From Streptomyces katrae (GTDB lineage Bacteria > Actinomycetota > Actinomycetes > Streptomycetales > Streptomycetaceae), in assembly GCF_000966975.1 (NCBI RefSeq), contig NZ_JZWV01000154.1:1-21648 (forward strand): a stretch of 21,648 bases of DNA, in the 5' to 3' direction. Shown here piece by piece: positions 15,852 through 21,648 of the stretch. Position 1 is the stretch's first letter; every line of letters begins with the position of its first letter. The notes under the pieces were generated by a model. That model made no database searches and was not told the origin of the DNA. It worked only from the letters and a program-made list of their open reading frames with translations. The position numbers and the translations under genes are program-made.

Positions 15852-16755
15852 CCGCGGCCCGCTCGGCGCGCCCCACCAGGGCGGTGATCCGCGAGGCGAT
15901 CTCCGGCCACAGCTCCCGGGGCAGGTCGTGGCCCATGCCCTCGAACACGGCGAGTTCGGCGTCCGGGACGGCCGCCGCCGTGGCCCGGCCGCCGCTGACG
16001 TCGCACACCGGGTCGTCGGCGCCGTGGATCACCAGCGTGGGCACCCGTACCCCGGCCAGCAGGGCCGTCCGGTCGCCCGAGGCGAGGGAGGCCAGGGCCT
16101 GGCGGGCGACGCCGAGCGGGTCGTAGTCGCGGTCGAAGGCGCGGGCGGCCCGCTCGCGCACGGCCGCCTCGTCGAACGGGAACCCGGGCGAGCCCATGAC
16201 CCGGACCGCCCGTACCGTCCGCTCGACGGCCTCCTCGCGGTTCGCCGCCGGCGGCCCCGCCAGCACCCCCAGCACCCCGGGGTCCGGCCGCCCGACGCCG
16301 GGGGCGCCCGTCGTGGACATCAGGGAGGTCAGCGACCGCACCCGGTCCGGATGCCCGATCGCCATCGTCTGCCCGATGGCGCCGCCCAGCGACAGGCCGA
16401 CGACGTGCGCGCTCGCCAGGCCCAGCGCGTCCAGCAGGCCCACCGTGTCGGCCGCCATGTCCGACAGGTCGTACGAGGCGGACGACAGGTCGCCCCGCCG
16501 GGCCGCCGCCAGATCGGGCACGGGCGCGTCGTGGAAGTGCGAGGACAGGCCGCAGTCGCGGTTGTCGAACCGGATCACCTGCATCCCGCGGCCCGTCAGC
16601 TCGGCGCAGAACCCGTCGGGCCAGCCGTACATCTGGAGGGCGAGTCCCATCACCAGCAGCACCGGCGGCGCCTGCGGGTCCCCGAGTCGCTCGTAGGCGA
16701 CCTCGATGCCCGCCGGGCCCACGTTCACGGCCCTCTGCTCACTCACCACTGTCAT
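15841..16755 (-). CDS. Alpha/beta-fold hydrolase (RdmC-like)
   Basis: A 304-residue single-domain alpha/beta hydrolase, cytoplasmic. The catalytic triad is readable: S122 in VGLSLGGA, D248 in HGADDP and H276 in GMGHD. The N-terminal block LLVMGLALQMYGWPDGF ... VIRFDNRDCGLSS matches the subgroup that includes the anthracycline methyl esterase RdmC. That suggests an ester substrate, but many homologues have no assigned function. The ATG 16755 start has no Shine-Dalgarno; TAGAAC six bases before it fits a leaderless message. Its 3' end overlaps the CDF gene tail-to-tail by 11 bp, so the two could interfere transcriptionally. Confidence 0.9.
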   Translation of the reverse strand: MTVVSEQRAVNVGPAGIEVAYERLGDPQAPPVLLVMGLALQMYGWPDGFCAELTGRGMQVIRFDNRDCGLSSHFHDAPVPDLAAARRGDLSSASYDLSDMAADTVGLLDALGLASAHVVGLSLGGAIGQTMAIGHPDRVRSLTSLMSTTGAPGVGRPDPGVLGVLAGPPAANREEAVERTVRAVRVMGSPGFPFDEAAVRERAARAFDRDYDPLGVARQALASLASGDRTALLAGVRVPTLVIHGADDPVCDVSGGRATAAAVPDAELAVFEGMGHDLPRELWPEIASRITALVGRAERAAVSG

Positions 16756-16761
16756 GCGACG

Positions 16762-16767
16762 GTTCTA
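16762..16767 (-). promoter_or_regulatory. -10 element of probable leaderless hydrolase transcript
   Basis: TAGAAC on the minus strand stands 6 nt before the ATG at 16755, with no ribosome site in between. This is the spacing expected when transcription starts on the initiation codon. A -35 is not obvious. Confidence 0.4.
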
Positions 16768-16844
16768 CACGCCACGGCCGCCACCCGCCCCGCTCCGCCC
16801 CCCCGCGTGTCCCGCGGGCCCGCAGGCGGCCTCCGCAACACCCC

Positions 16845-17438
16845 CTAACCCGTCCGGCGCGGGCGCAGGCCTTCGAAGGTGAGGTCGAGGAACCGGCGCC
16901 AGTCGCCGCTGCCGGTCCGGATGATCCCGGACAGCCCGCCGACGATCATGTAGACGTCCTCGACGGTGAGGTCCGCCCGGAGGGTGCCCGCGGCCCGCCC
17001 CTGGGCGATCAGTGCCGCGACGGCCTCCTCCAGGCGGCGGCGCGTCTCCCCTCCGGGTGCGGACGAGCCCGTGGCGGACTGGGCGGCGGCCGTCAGGCCC
17101 GGGCTCCGCGCGAGGGTCCCGCCCACGTGGTGCAGGTACCGGGCCAGCCCCTGGCCCGCCTCGGGCTCCCGCAGGCAGTCCGTCAGCGCCGTCTCCAGGA
17201 TCCCGGCGAACCGCTGTTCCGCCGCCGCCTCCACGAGGGCCTGCTTGGACGGGAAGTGCCGGTAGAGGGTGCCGATGCCGACCCCGGCCGCCCGGGCCAC
17301 CTCGGGCATCTGCACCTCCCCGCCGCGCTCCTCGAACAGGGCCCGGGCGGCGGCCAGGACCAGGGCGCGGTTGCGCTCGGCGTCGGCGCGCGGCCGGCGG
17401 CCGCCGCCGGGTGCGGCGGGTGCGGGGGGCGTTGACAC
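16845..17438 (-). CDS. TetR/AcrR-family transcriptional regulator
   Basis: A 197-residue regulator with a helix-turn-helix at about 22-70 (LVLAAARALFEERGG, VARAAGVGIGTLYRHFPSKQ) and a helical ligand-binding C-terminal part resembling the SbtR/TetR_C group. GTG 17438 is chosen because AGGAG lies 8-9 nt upstream on the transcript. Open frame continues upstream to an ATG at 17498 but would run through the operator. The gene is divergent from the cupin gene, and the 89-bp gap holds a perfect 25-bp palindrome, so it probably controls itself and the cupin. The inducer is unknown. Confidence 0.9.
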   Translation of the reverse strand: MSTPPAPAAPGGGRRPRADAERNRALVLAAARALFEERGGEVQMPEVARAAGVGIGTLYRHFPSKQALVEAAAEQRFAGILETALTDCLREPEAGQGLARYLHHVGGTLARSPGLTAAAQSATGSSAPGGETRRRLEEAVAALIAQGRAAGTLRADLTVEDVYMIVGGLSGIIRTGSGDWRRFLDLTFEGLRPRRTG

Positions 17439-17462
17439 GGCGACCACTCCTGTCCCTACAGT
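17432..17462 (+). promoter_or_regulatory. Probable promoter of cupin gene
   Basis: TTGACA (17432-17437) and TACAGT (17457-17462) are spaced by 19 bp on the plus strand. The -35 lies within the first codons of the divergent TetR gene. Transcription would begin about ten bases before or at the palindrome, so a bound repressor would block it. Confidence 0.55.
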
Positions 17463-17472
17463 GGGGGAGCAC

Positions 17473-17497
17473 TGAACCGGAATCGGATTCCGGTTCA
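17473..17497. promoter_or_regulatory. Perfect 25-bp palindromic operator between TetR and cupin
   Basis: TGAACCGGAATC (17473-17484) is followed by a central G and then its exact complement GATTCCGGTTCA (17486-17497). Its length and symmetry fit a TetR-family dimer site. It lies just downstream of the cupin promoter and upstream of the TetR gene's ribosome site, allowing simultaneous repression of both genes. Confidence 0.85.
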
Positions 17498-17527
17498 CAT
17501 TGTGCCATGCCGAGGAGGGGTCGAGCC

Positions 17528-17995
17528 ATGCCCGACGAGGACCGTTTCATCCTGCTGGAGCCCGGGGCCGCCCGGCCGGGCCGCGTCCCGCTGCCGCCCG
17601 CCTTCGCCGTGAAGGCCGGGGTCGCCGACACCGGGGGACGGCTGTCGCTGCTGGAGGTGACCCTCGCGAAGGACATCCCCCGGCACACCCACCACCTGGC
17701 CGACGAGTGCGTCTACGTCCTGGAGGGCGTCCTCGGCGTCGAGTTCGACGGACGGACCCACTCCGCCCCGGCCGGGACCTTCGCCCTGCTGCCCCGGGGC
17801 GTCCCGCACGCCCTGCGCCGCGCCTCCGACCCGCCGCCGAGGGTCCTGCAGATCTCCGCGCCCGGCGGCTGGGAGCGTTACGTGGAGGACCTGATCGAGG
17901 CCGGCCCCGCCGTGCTCACCGACGGGGAACTGGACCCCGTGAAGATCAACCCCATCGCCGCCCGCCACCAGGTCCGCTACGAGGAGCGCACCTGA
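17528..17995 (+). CDS. Single-domain cupin protein
   Basis: A 155-residue small beta-barrel protein. Cupin motif 1 is RHTHHLADECVYVLEGVLGV, with metal ligands H53, H55 and E60. Motif 2 is GTFALLPRGVPHALRR, with H94. All four usual metal ligands are kept, so it may be a metal-dependent dioxygenase, isomerase or small-molecule sensor; the sequence does not choose between these. There is no signal peptide. ATG 17528 is preceded by GAGGAGGGG at about 8-nt spacing. It is probably repressed by the divergent TetR through the 25-bp palindrome. It is convergent with the GltD gene, whose end is only 14 nt away. Confidence 0.9.
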   Translation: MPDEDRFILLEPGAARPGRVPLPPAFAVKAGVADTGGRLSLLEVTLAKDIPRHTHHLADECVYVLEGVLGVEFDGRTHSAPAGTFALLPRGVPHALRRASDPPPRVLQISAPGGWERYVEDLIEAGPAVLTDGELDPVKINPIAARHQVRYEERT

Positions 17996-18009
17996 CCGCC
18001 GGCGCCGCC

Positions 18010-19530
18010 CTAGGGCTCGTCCGGGTCGGACCAGTACCGCATCCGCCCCAGCGCCGACATGGGCCGGTCGTGCGCCGCGACCGGGGCCGGCAGGACGGTG
18101 GAGCCGGTCAGGTAGCGGTCCACGGCCGAGGCCGCCGACCGGCCCTCGGCGATGGCCCACACCACCAGCGACTGGCCCCGCCCCGCGTCACCGGCGACGA
18201 ACACGCCCGGGGCCCGTCCGCCCGCTGCGGCGAAGTGCGCGTCGCGGGCGAAGTTGCCGCGCCCGTCGTACTCCAGCCCCAGCTGCTCGCACAGGCCGCC
18301 GGACCGCTCGGGGCCGGAGAAGCCCAGCGCCAGCAGGACCAGCCCGGCTTCGATCACCCGCTCGGTGCCCGCCAGGGGCCGCCGCCCCGCGGGCTCCACG
18401 GCGGTCAGCCGCAGCGCCCGTACCCGTCCGCCGGCGTCCCCCTCGAAGCGCAGGGTGGCGCTGGAGAACAGCCGGGGGTCGCGCCCGGCCCGGCCGCGGG
18501 CCTCCTCGTGCGCGTGGGAGATCCGGTACACCTTCGGATGCACCGGCCACGGTTCCTCCTCCCGGCGGCCGGGCGCCGGCTCGGGGTTGATGTCCAGCTG
18601 GACCACGGAGAGCGCCCCCTGGCGCAGCGCCGTACCGAGGCAGTCCGATCCGGTGTCGCCGCCCCCGACCACCACCACGTGGACGCCCTCGGCCGTCACC
18701 GGCGACACCGGGAGGTCACCCTCGCAGACCTGGTTGGCGCAGGTCAGATAGTCCATGGCCTGGTGGATCCCGCCCAGCGAGCGCCCCGGTACGGGCAGCT
18801 CCCGGCGCTCTCCGGCCCCGACCGCGACGACCAGGGCGTCATAGCGGCCGCGCAGCCCGTCCGCGGGTTCGGCGCCGCCGACGTCCGAGCCCGTCACGAA
18901 GGAGGTGCCCTCGGCCCGCATCTGCTCGATCCGGCGTTCGAGCTGGGCCTTCTCCATCTTGAACTCGGGGATGCCGTAGCGGAGCAGGCCCCCGAGCCGG
19001 TCCTCCCGCTCGTGGACGACGACCCGGTGCCCGGCCCGGGTCAGCTGCTGGGCCGCGGCGAGCCCCGCCGGACCGGAGCCGATCACCCCCACGGACCGCC
19101 CGCCGCGCCGCTCCGGCGGGCGCGGGGTCATCCAGCCGCGCCGCGATCCCTCGTCGGCGATCGTCTGCTCGACGTTCTTGATGGTCACCGGCTCGGCGTT
19201 GATCGCGAGCACACAGGCGTCCTCGCAGGGCGCCGGGCAGAGCCGGCCGGTGAACTCGGGGAAGTTGTTCGTCGCGTGCAGCCGCTCGTACGCGGCGCGC
19301 CAGTCGGAGCGGGCCGCGTAGGCGTTCCACTCGGGTATCAGGTTCCCCAGCGGGCACCCCGTGTGGCAGAACGGGAGGCCGCAGTCCATGCAGCGGTCGG
19401 CCTGTTCCCGTACCAGGGGCAGCAGCGCCTGCCCGGCGTACACCTCGCGCCAGTCCCCGAGCCGCTCTTCGACGGGCCGCGCCGGAACGGCCTTGCGGGG
19501 GATCTTGAGGAAGCCGAACGGATCGGTCAC
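18010..19530 (-). CDS. gltD: Glutamate synthase small-subunit-type oxidoreductase (GltD-like)
   Basis: A 506-residue NADPH:FAD/Fe-S oxidoreductase of full family length. In glutamate synthase this subunit passes electrons from NADPH to the large subunit GltB. N-terminal [4Fe-4S] cysteines are C47, C50, C55 and C59 (RCMDCGLPFCHTGCP), with C98, C102 and C106 in the second group. The FAD loop is GVIGSGPAG (148-156), the NADPH loop VVGGGDTG (287-294), and the C-terminal FAD motif FVAGDAGRGQSLVVWAIAEG. GTG 19530 follows GGGAGG at 6 nt. No GltB gene lies upstream; the next gene is an MscS channel, separated by a hairpin. It may therefore serve a GltB encoded elsewhere or another acceptor. The symbol reflects family, not proven role. 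Confidence 0.93.
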   Translation of the reverse strand: MTDPFGFLKIPRKAVPARPVEERLGDWREVYAGQALLPLVREQADRCMDCGLPFCHTGCPLGNLIPEWNAYAARSDWRAAYERLHATNNFPEFTGRLCPAPCEDACVLAINAEPVTIKNVEQTIADEGSRRGWMTPRPPERRGGRSVGVIGSGPAGLAAAQQLTRAGHRVVVHEREDRLGGLLRYGIPEFKMEKAQLERRIEQMRAEGTSFVTGSDVGGAEPADGLRGRYDALVVAVGAGERRELPVPGRSLGGIHQAMDYLTCANQVCEGDLPVSPVTAEGVHVVVVGGGDTGSDCLGTALRQGALSVVQLDINPEPAPGRREEEPWPVHPKVYRISHAHEEARGRAGRDPRLFSSATLRFEGDAGGRVRALRLTAVEPAGRRPLAGTERVIEAGLVLLALGFSGPERSGGLCEQLGLEYDGRGNFARDAHFAAAGGRAPGVFVAGDAGRGQSLVVWAIAEGRSAASAVDRYLTGSTVLPAPVAAHDRPMSALGRMRYWSDPDEP

Positions 19531-19575
19531 GCGCCGCCTCCCTGGCCCGGGGTGCGAGAAGGGTGAGAGGCGCGG

Positions 19576-19600
19576 TACGGCGCGCCCGAAGCGCGCCGTA
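19576..19600 (-). terminator. Hairpin terminator after MscS gene
   Basis: TACGGCGCGC (19576-19585) pairs perfectly with GCGCGCCGTA (19591-19600) around a 5-nt loop; on the transcribed minus strand the loop is TTCGG. It starts 18 nt past the channel gene stop and lies 45 nt before the GltD start, so the two minus-strand genes are probably separate units. Confidence 0.85.
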
Positions 19601-19618
19601 TCCCACCTTTCCCCCAGA

Positions 19619-20719
19619 TTACGCCGTCCGGGCGATCGGGGACCCGTCGCGCTGATGCGGTACCACCGCGGAGCCCGCCGGGCGCGGATCCTCCTCGGGG
19701 CGGAAGGAGACCGTGCGCGTGGGGGCGGGGATGGAGATGCCCTCCTCCCGGTAGCGCTGGTGCAGGCGCTTGATGAACTCGTGCTTGATCCGGTACTGGT
19801 CGCTGAACTCGCCGACGCCGAGGATCACCGTGAAGTTGATCCGGGAGTCCGCGAAGGTGTGGAAGCGGACCTTCGCCTCGTGGTCGGGGACCCCGCCCTC
19901 GATGTCGGCCATCACGCCGTCCACCACGTCGAGCGTCACCCGCTCCACGTGCTCCAGGTCGCTGTCGTAGCCGACCCCCGCCTGGACCAGGAGCGAGAGC
20001 TTCGCCTCCGGCTGGGTGAAGTTGGTCATGTTGGTCCGCGCCAGGCGCCCGTTGGGGATGATGACGAGGTTGTTCGACAGGTTGCGCACCACGCTGTTGC
20101 GCCAGTTGATGTCGACGACGTACCCCTCCTCGCCGCTGCTGAGCCGGATGTAGTCACCCGGCTGCACCGTCTTCGAGGCGAGGATGTGCACCCCGGCGAA
20201 GAGGTTGGCGAGGGTGTCCTGGAGGGCCAGCGCGACCGCCAGACCGCCGACGCCCAGGGCGGTGACCAGGGGCGCGATGGAGACCCCGACGGTCTCCAGC
20301 GCGACCAGCACGCCCATCGTGAGGACCACGATCCGCGTGATGTTGACGAAGATGGTGGCGGACGCGGCGACGCCGGTCCGGGACTGCGCCACGGACTGGA
20401 CGAGCCCCGCGACCACGCGGGCCGCCGTGAACGTGGCGAAGATGATGAGCAGGGCGGTCAGTGACTGGTTGACGAGGCCGCCGACCCGCGCCGTGAGCGG
20501 CAGCGCGGTCGCGGCCACCGCCGCCCCCGCGATGACGGCCGCCCAGGGGGCCAGGGTGCGCAGCGCGTCGACGATGATGTCGTCGCCGGTCCACTTGGTC
20601 CGTTCCGCGTGCTTGGCCAGCCATTTCAGCAGGGCCCGCAGGAGCAGCCCGGCCGCGCCGCCCGAGGCCAGGGCGATCGCCGCCACCACCCAGTCGTGCA
20701 GCACGAGGTCCCGGGTCAA
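19619..20719 (-). CDS. MscS-family small-conductance mechanosensitive channel
   Basis: A 366-residue membrane channel that would open under membrane tension to release solutes on hypo-osmotic shock. Helices are predicted at about 8-30, 57-78 and 85-110, with the pore-lining region at about 128-175. The pore carries the family pattern ALGVGGLAVALALQDTLANL, then FAGVHILASKTVQPGDYI. The cytoplasmic beta domain follows (WRNSVVRNLSNNLVIIPNG, 205-223), then a mixed C-terminal domain and a polar tail of about 40 residues. The TTG start at 20719 is supported by GGAGG at 7-nt spacing. Length is larger than E. coli MscS (286) but usual for actinobacterial members. It ends at a hairpin. Confidence 0.93.
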   Translation of the reverse strand: MTRDLVLHDWVVAAIALASGGAAGLLLRALLKWLAKHAERTKWTGDDIIVDALRTLAPWAAVIAGAAVAATALPLTARVGGLVNQSLTALLIIFATFTAARVVAGLVQSVAQSRTGVAASATIFVNITRIVVLTMGVLVALETVGVSIAPLVTALGVGGLAVALALQDTLANLFAGVHILASKTVQPGDYIRLSSGEEGYVVDINWRNSVVRNLSNNLVIIPNGRLARTNMTNFTQPEAKLSLLVQAGVGYDSDLEHVERVTLDVVDGVMADIEGGVPDHEAKVRFHTFADSRINFTVILGVGEFSDQYRIKHEFIKRLHQRYREEGISIPAPTRTVSFRPEEDPRPAGSAVVPHQRDGSPIARTA

Positions 20720-20839
20720 CGCACGGCCTCCGCTCGCACGAGGTCCGGCCGCCGTATGTGTCGTGTCGTCACCATGTCACCTGTCAGGTCGCGTTGTGCG
20801 GGGCTCGTTCGAGCGGACGTACGCATTCCGAACGGACTG

Positions 20840-21022
20840 TCATCCTGCCGCATCCACTCGCGGACCCCGCAGCGGGGCCATCCCGAACTCCGTCCCCGGT
20901 GCCCGCCCCTTCAGACCCGCCCCGCGGACCTTCCCCGACCGGGTGCGCGGCAGACTCCCGGCGAACTCCACCACCCGCACCCACTTCTCCTCGGGCAGCT
21001 CCCGGCGCACCAGGGCGGCGCT
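20840..21022 (-). pseudogene. C-terminal remnant of an AMP-binding acyl-CoA synthetase
   Basis: About 60 codons ending at TGA 20842-20840 encode the distinctive C-terminus of the acyl-CoA synthetase superfamily: LVRRELPEEKWVRVVEFAGS followed by LPRTRSGKVRGAGLK. The K of RSGKV (codon 20932-20930) corresponds to the invariant lysine needed for adenylation. Upstream in the same frame the sequence becomes low-complexity Ala/Pro/Arg, with no ATP-binding P-loop or nucleotide motifs. The 500-residue body is absent. This is best read as a gene remnant. It sits in an otherwise gene-free 523-bp stretch between the MscS and glycine-rich genes. Confidence 0.7.
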
Positions 21023-21205
21023 GGGCGGCGGCTCGCGGCGGGCGGCCGCCGTAGCGGGCGGGACCGCCATCGGCGCCATGGCCCTGACCCGCCCCGGGGG
21101 ACGGCCCGCTACCCCGCCCACCGGTGGTGACCAGGCACCACGCCACAGTTGCTCCGGCCCGGCGAACTCCTCACCTGCCCGGCCCACACCCCCGGCCCCG
21201 CCGGA
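21023..21205. other. Intergenic region without recognised gene
   Basis: Together with 20720-20839 this flanks the synthetase remnant. 20720-20839 must contain the MscS promoter (minus strand). 21023-21205 precedes the secreted glycine-rich gene. Several frames stay open, but their translations are Pro/Arg/Gly nonsense typical of GC-rich non-coding DNA. Confidence 0.4.
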
Positions 21206-21231
21206 CCACCGGCCCCCGCGGGGGCCGGTGG
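21206..21231 (+). promoter_or_regulatory. Perfect 26-bp palindrome covering the ribosome site of the last gene
   Basis: Left half CCACCGGCCCCCG (21206-21218) is exactly complementary to 21219-21231. The right end, GGTGG with the following GA, is the only Shine-Dalgarno-like sequence before ATG 21243. In the RNA the ribosome site would be paired. It could repress translation until opened, or serve as a terminator for something upstream. Confidence 0.5.
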
Positions 21232-21242
21232 GATGTGCAGTC

Positions 21243-21648
21243 ATGAACCTCCACGCGCACAAGGGGACCCGACGGTCCCGGGCACGCTCCCGGGTCCTGC
21301 TCGCCTCCCTCGCCGCCGCGGCGGCCCTGACCGGCCCGCTGGTCGCGACGGCACCGGCCGCGTCCGCCGCCGGCCCCAGGCCCTCCGACCCGGCACCCTC
21401 CGCCCCGGGCAAGCAACGGACCCCCGCCGGGCAGCAGACCCCGGCCAAACAACGGCCCCCGGCCGGTGACCAGCGCCGGGACCCCGACCGGGACCACGAC
21501 GAGGACCCCGGGCGGGAGCACGGCAAGGACGACCACCCGCACAAGAGGAAGCCGGCCGCCGTCGCGCACGGGCTGCGCCAGTTCACCTCCGACAACACCT
21601 TCACCCCGCCCGCGGGCGTCACCTCCGTCTTCGTCCAGGCCTGGGGCG
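21243..21648 (+). CDS. Secreted glycine-rich-domain protein, 3' partial
   Basis: The visible 135 residues begin with a long basic N-region (MNLHAHKGTRRSRARSR), a hydrophobic core (VLLASLAAAAALTGPLVA) and a probable ASA|A signal-peptidase site near residue 42. A low-complexity linker follows, first Pro/Gln/Lys-rich, then strongly charged (DPDRDHDEDPGREHGKDDH). The last part, FTSDNTFTPPAGVTSVFVQA then WG, matches the opening of secreted glycine-rich repeat domains (FTxPAGVTSVxVxAWGAGG). The rest is beyond the window edge. No enzyme activity is suggested; an extracellular or wall-associated structural role is inference. ATG 21243 is the only start upstream of the signal peptide. Confidence 0.75.
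   Translation, partial: MNLHAHKGTRRSRARSRVLLASLAAAAALTGPLVATAPAASAAGPRPSDPAPSAPGKQRTPAGQQTPAKQRPPAGDQRRDPDRDHDEDPGREHGKDDHPHKRKPAAVAHGLRQFTSDNTFTPPAGVTSVFVQAWG

Noticed and set aside
17439..17498. Extended N-terminus of the second TetR from ATG 17498
   Set aside because: It would translate the palindromic operator; GTG 17438 has AGGAG at good spacing.
13503..17995. A secondary-metabolite cluster suggested by the O-methyltransferase, RdmC-like hydrolase and cupin
   Set aside because: No core biosynthetic enzyme is present and the genes are on opposite strands with separate promoters.
17500..19566. 688-codon plus-strand open frame over cupin and GltD
   Set aside because: Out of frame with the cupin and antisense to GltD; composition is typical shadow coding.
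1..21648. Search for CRISPR arrays, tRNA/rRNA genes, transposases, att sites or origins
   Set aside because: No regularly spaced repeats, cloverleaf-like segments, transposase motifs or clustered DnaA-like boxes were seen by eye; this was not a computed search.

Overview
The window is very GC-rich (well above 70% by eye) with strong third-position G/C bias, twin-arginine export signals, GTG/TTG starts and GGAGG-type ribosome sites. This points to a Streptomyces or a close streptomycete relative. It reads as ordinary accessory chromosome: about 17 short, mostly monocistronic genes on both strands. I see no rRNA, tRNA, CRISPR array, transposase or phage module.

Layout. 1-493 (-): partial secreted protein with an apparent frameshift. 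787-2256 (+): Tat-exported multicopper oxidase, closed by a perfect terminator hairpin. 2404-5615 (+): Tat-exported TolB-type propeller fused to an amidohydrolase, broken by a one-base frameshift near 3068. 5728-6396 (+): DUF2278 protein, convergent with a GNAT acetyltransferase (6415-6972, -). 7042-7989 (-): peptidoglycan-recognition amidase with no credible start or signal peptide. 8248-8682 (-): CBS-pair protein. 8850-9434 (+) and 9559-10317 (+): TetR regulator and SDR oxidoreductase that share an operator-like motif. 10328-11931 (-): secreted S33-type hydrolase disrupted by a 26-bp tandem duplication. 12058-12729 (-): secreted protein of unknown function. 12933-13481 (+): small membrane protein. 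13503-14552 (-): SAM-dependent O-methyltransferase. 14781-15851 (+): His-rich CDF metal transporter, overlapping tail-to-tail an alpha/beta hydrolase (15841-16755, -). 16845-17438 (-) and 17528-17995 (+): divergent TetR and cupin around a perfect 25-bp palindrome. 18010-19530 (-): GltD-type oxidoreductase without GltB. 19619-20719 (-): MscS-family channel. 20840-21022 (-): acyl-CoA synthetase C-terminal remnant. 21243-end (+): partial secreted glycine-rich-type protein.

How genes work together. The clearest functional units are two local regulator/target pairs. TetR 8850 shares a GA(C/A)C...TCGTTC element with the SDR promoter. TetR 16845 and the cupin flank one symmetrical operator. Much of the remainder concerns the cell envelope and export: two Tat enzymes, a muramoyl-amidase, a secreted hydrolase, secreted unknowns, a metal exporter and a mechanosensitive channel. 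No multi-gene pathway is evident.

The most notable result is damage rather than a new system. Three reading frames are broken, one gene lacks a start, and one fragment is a remnant. Either the assembly carries indel errors here or this segment is decaying. I found no convincing undescribed multi-gene system. The best leads for new biology are the two operators and the leader hairpins that touch ribosome-binding sites.
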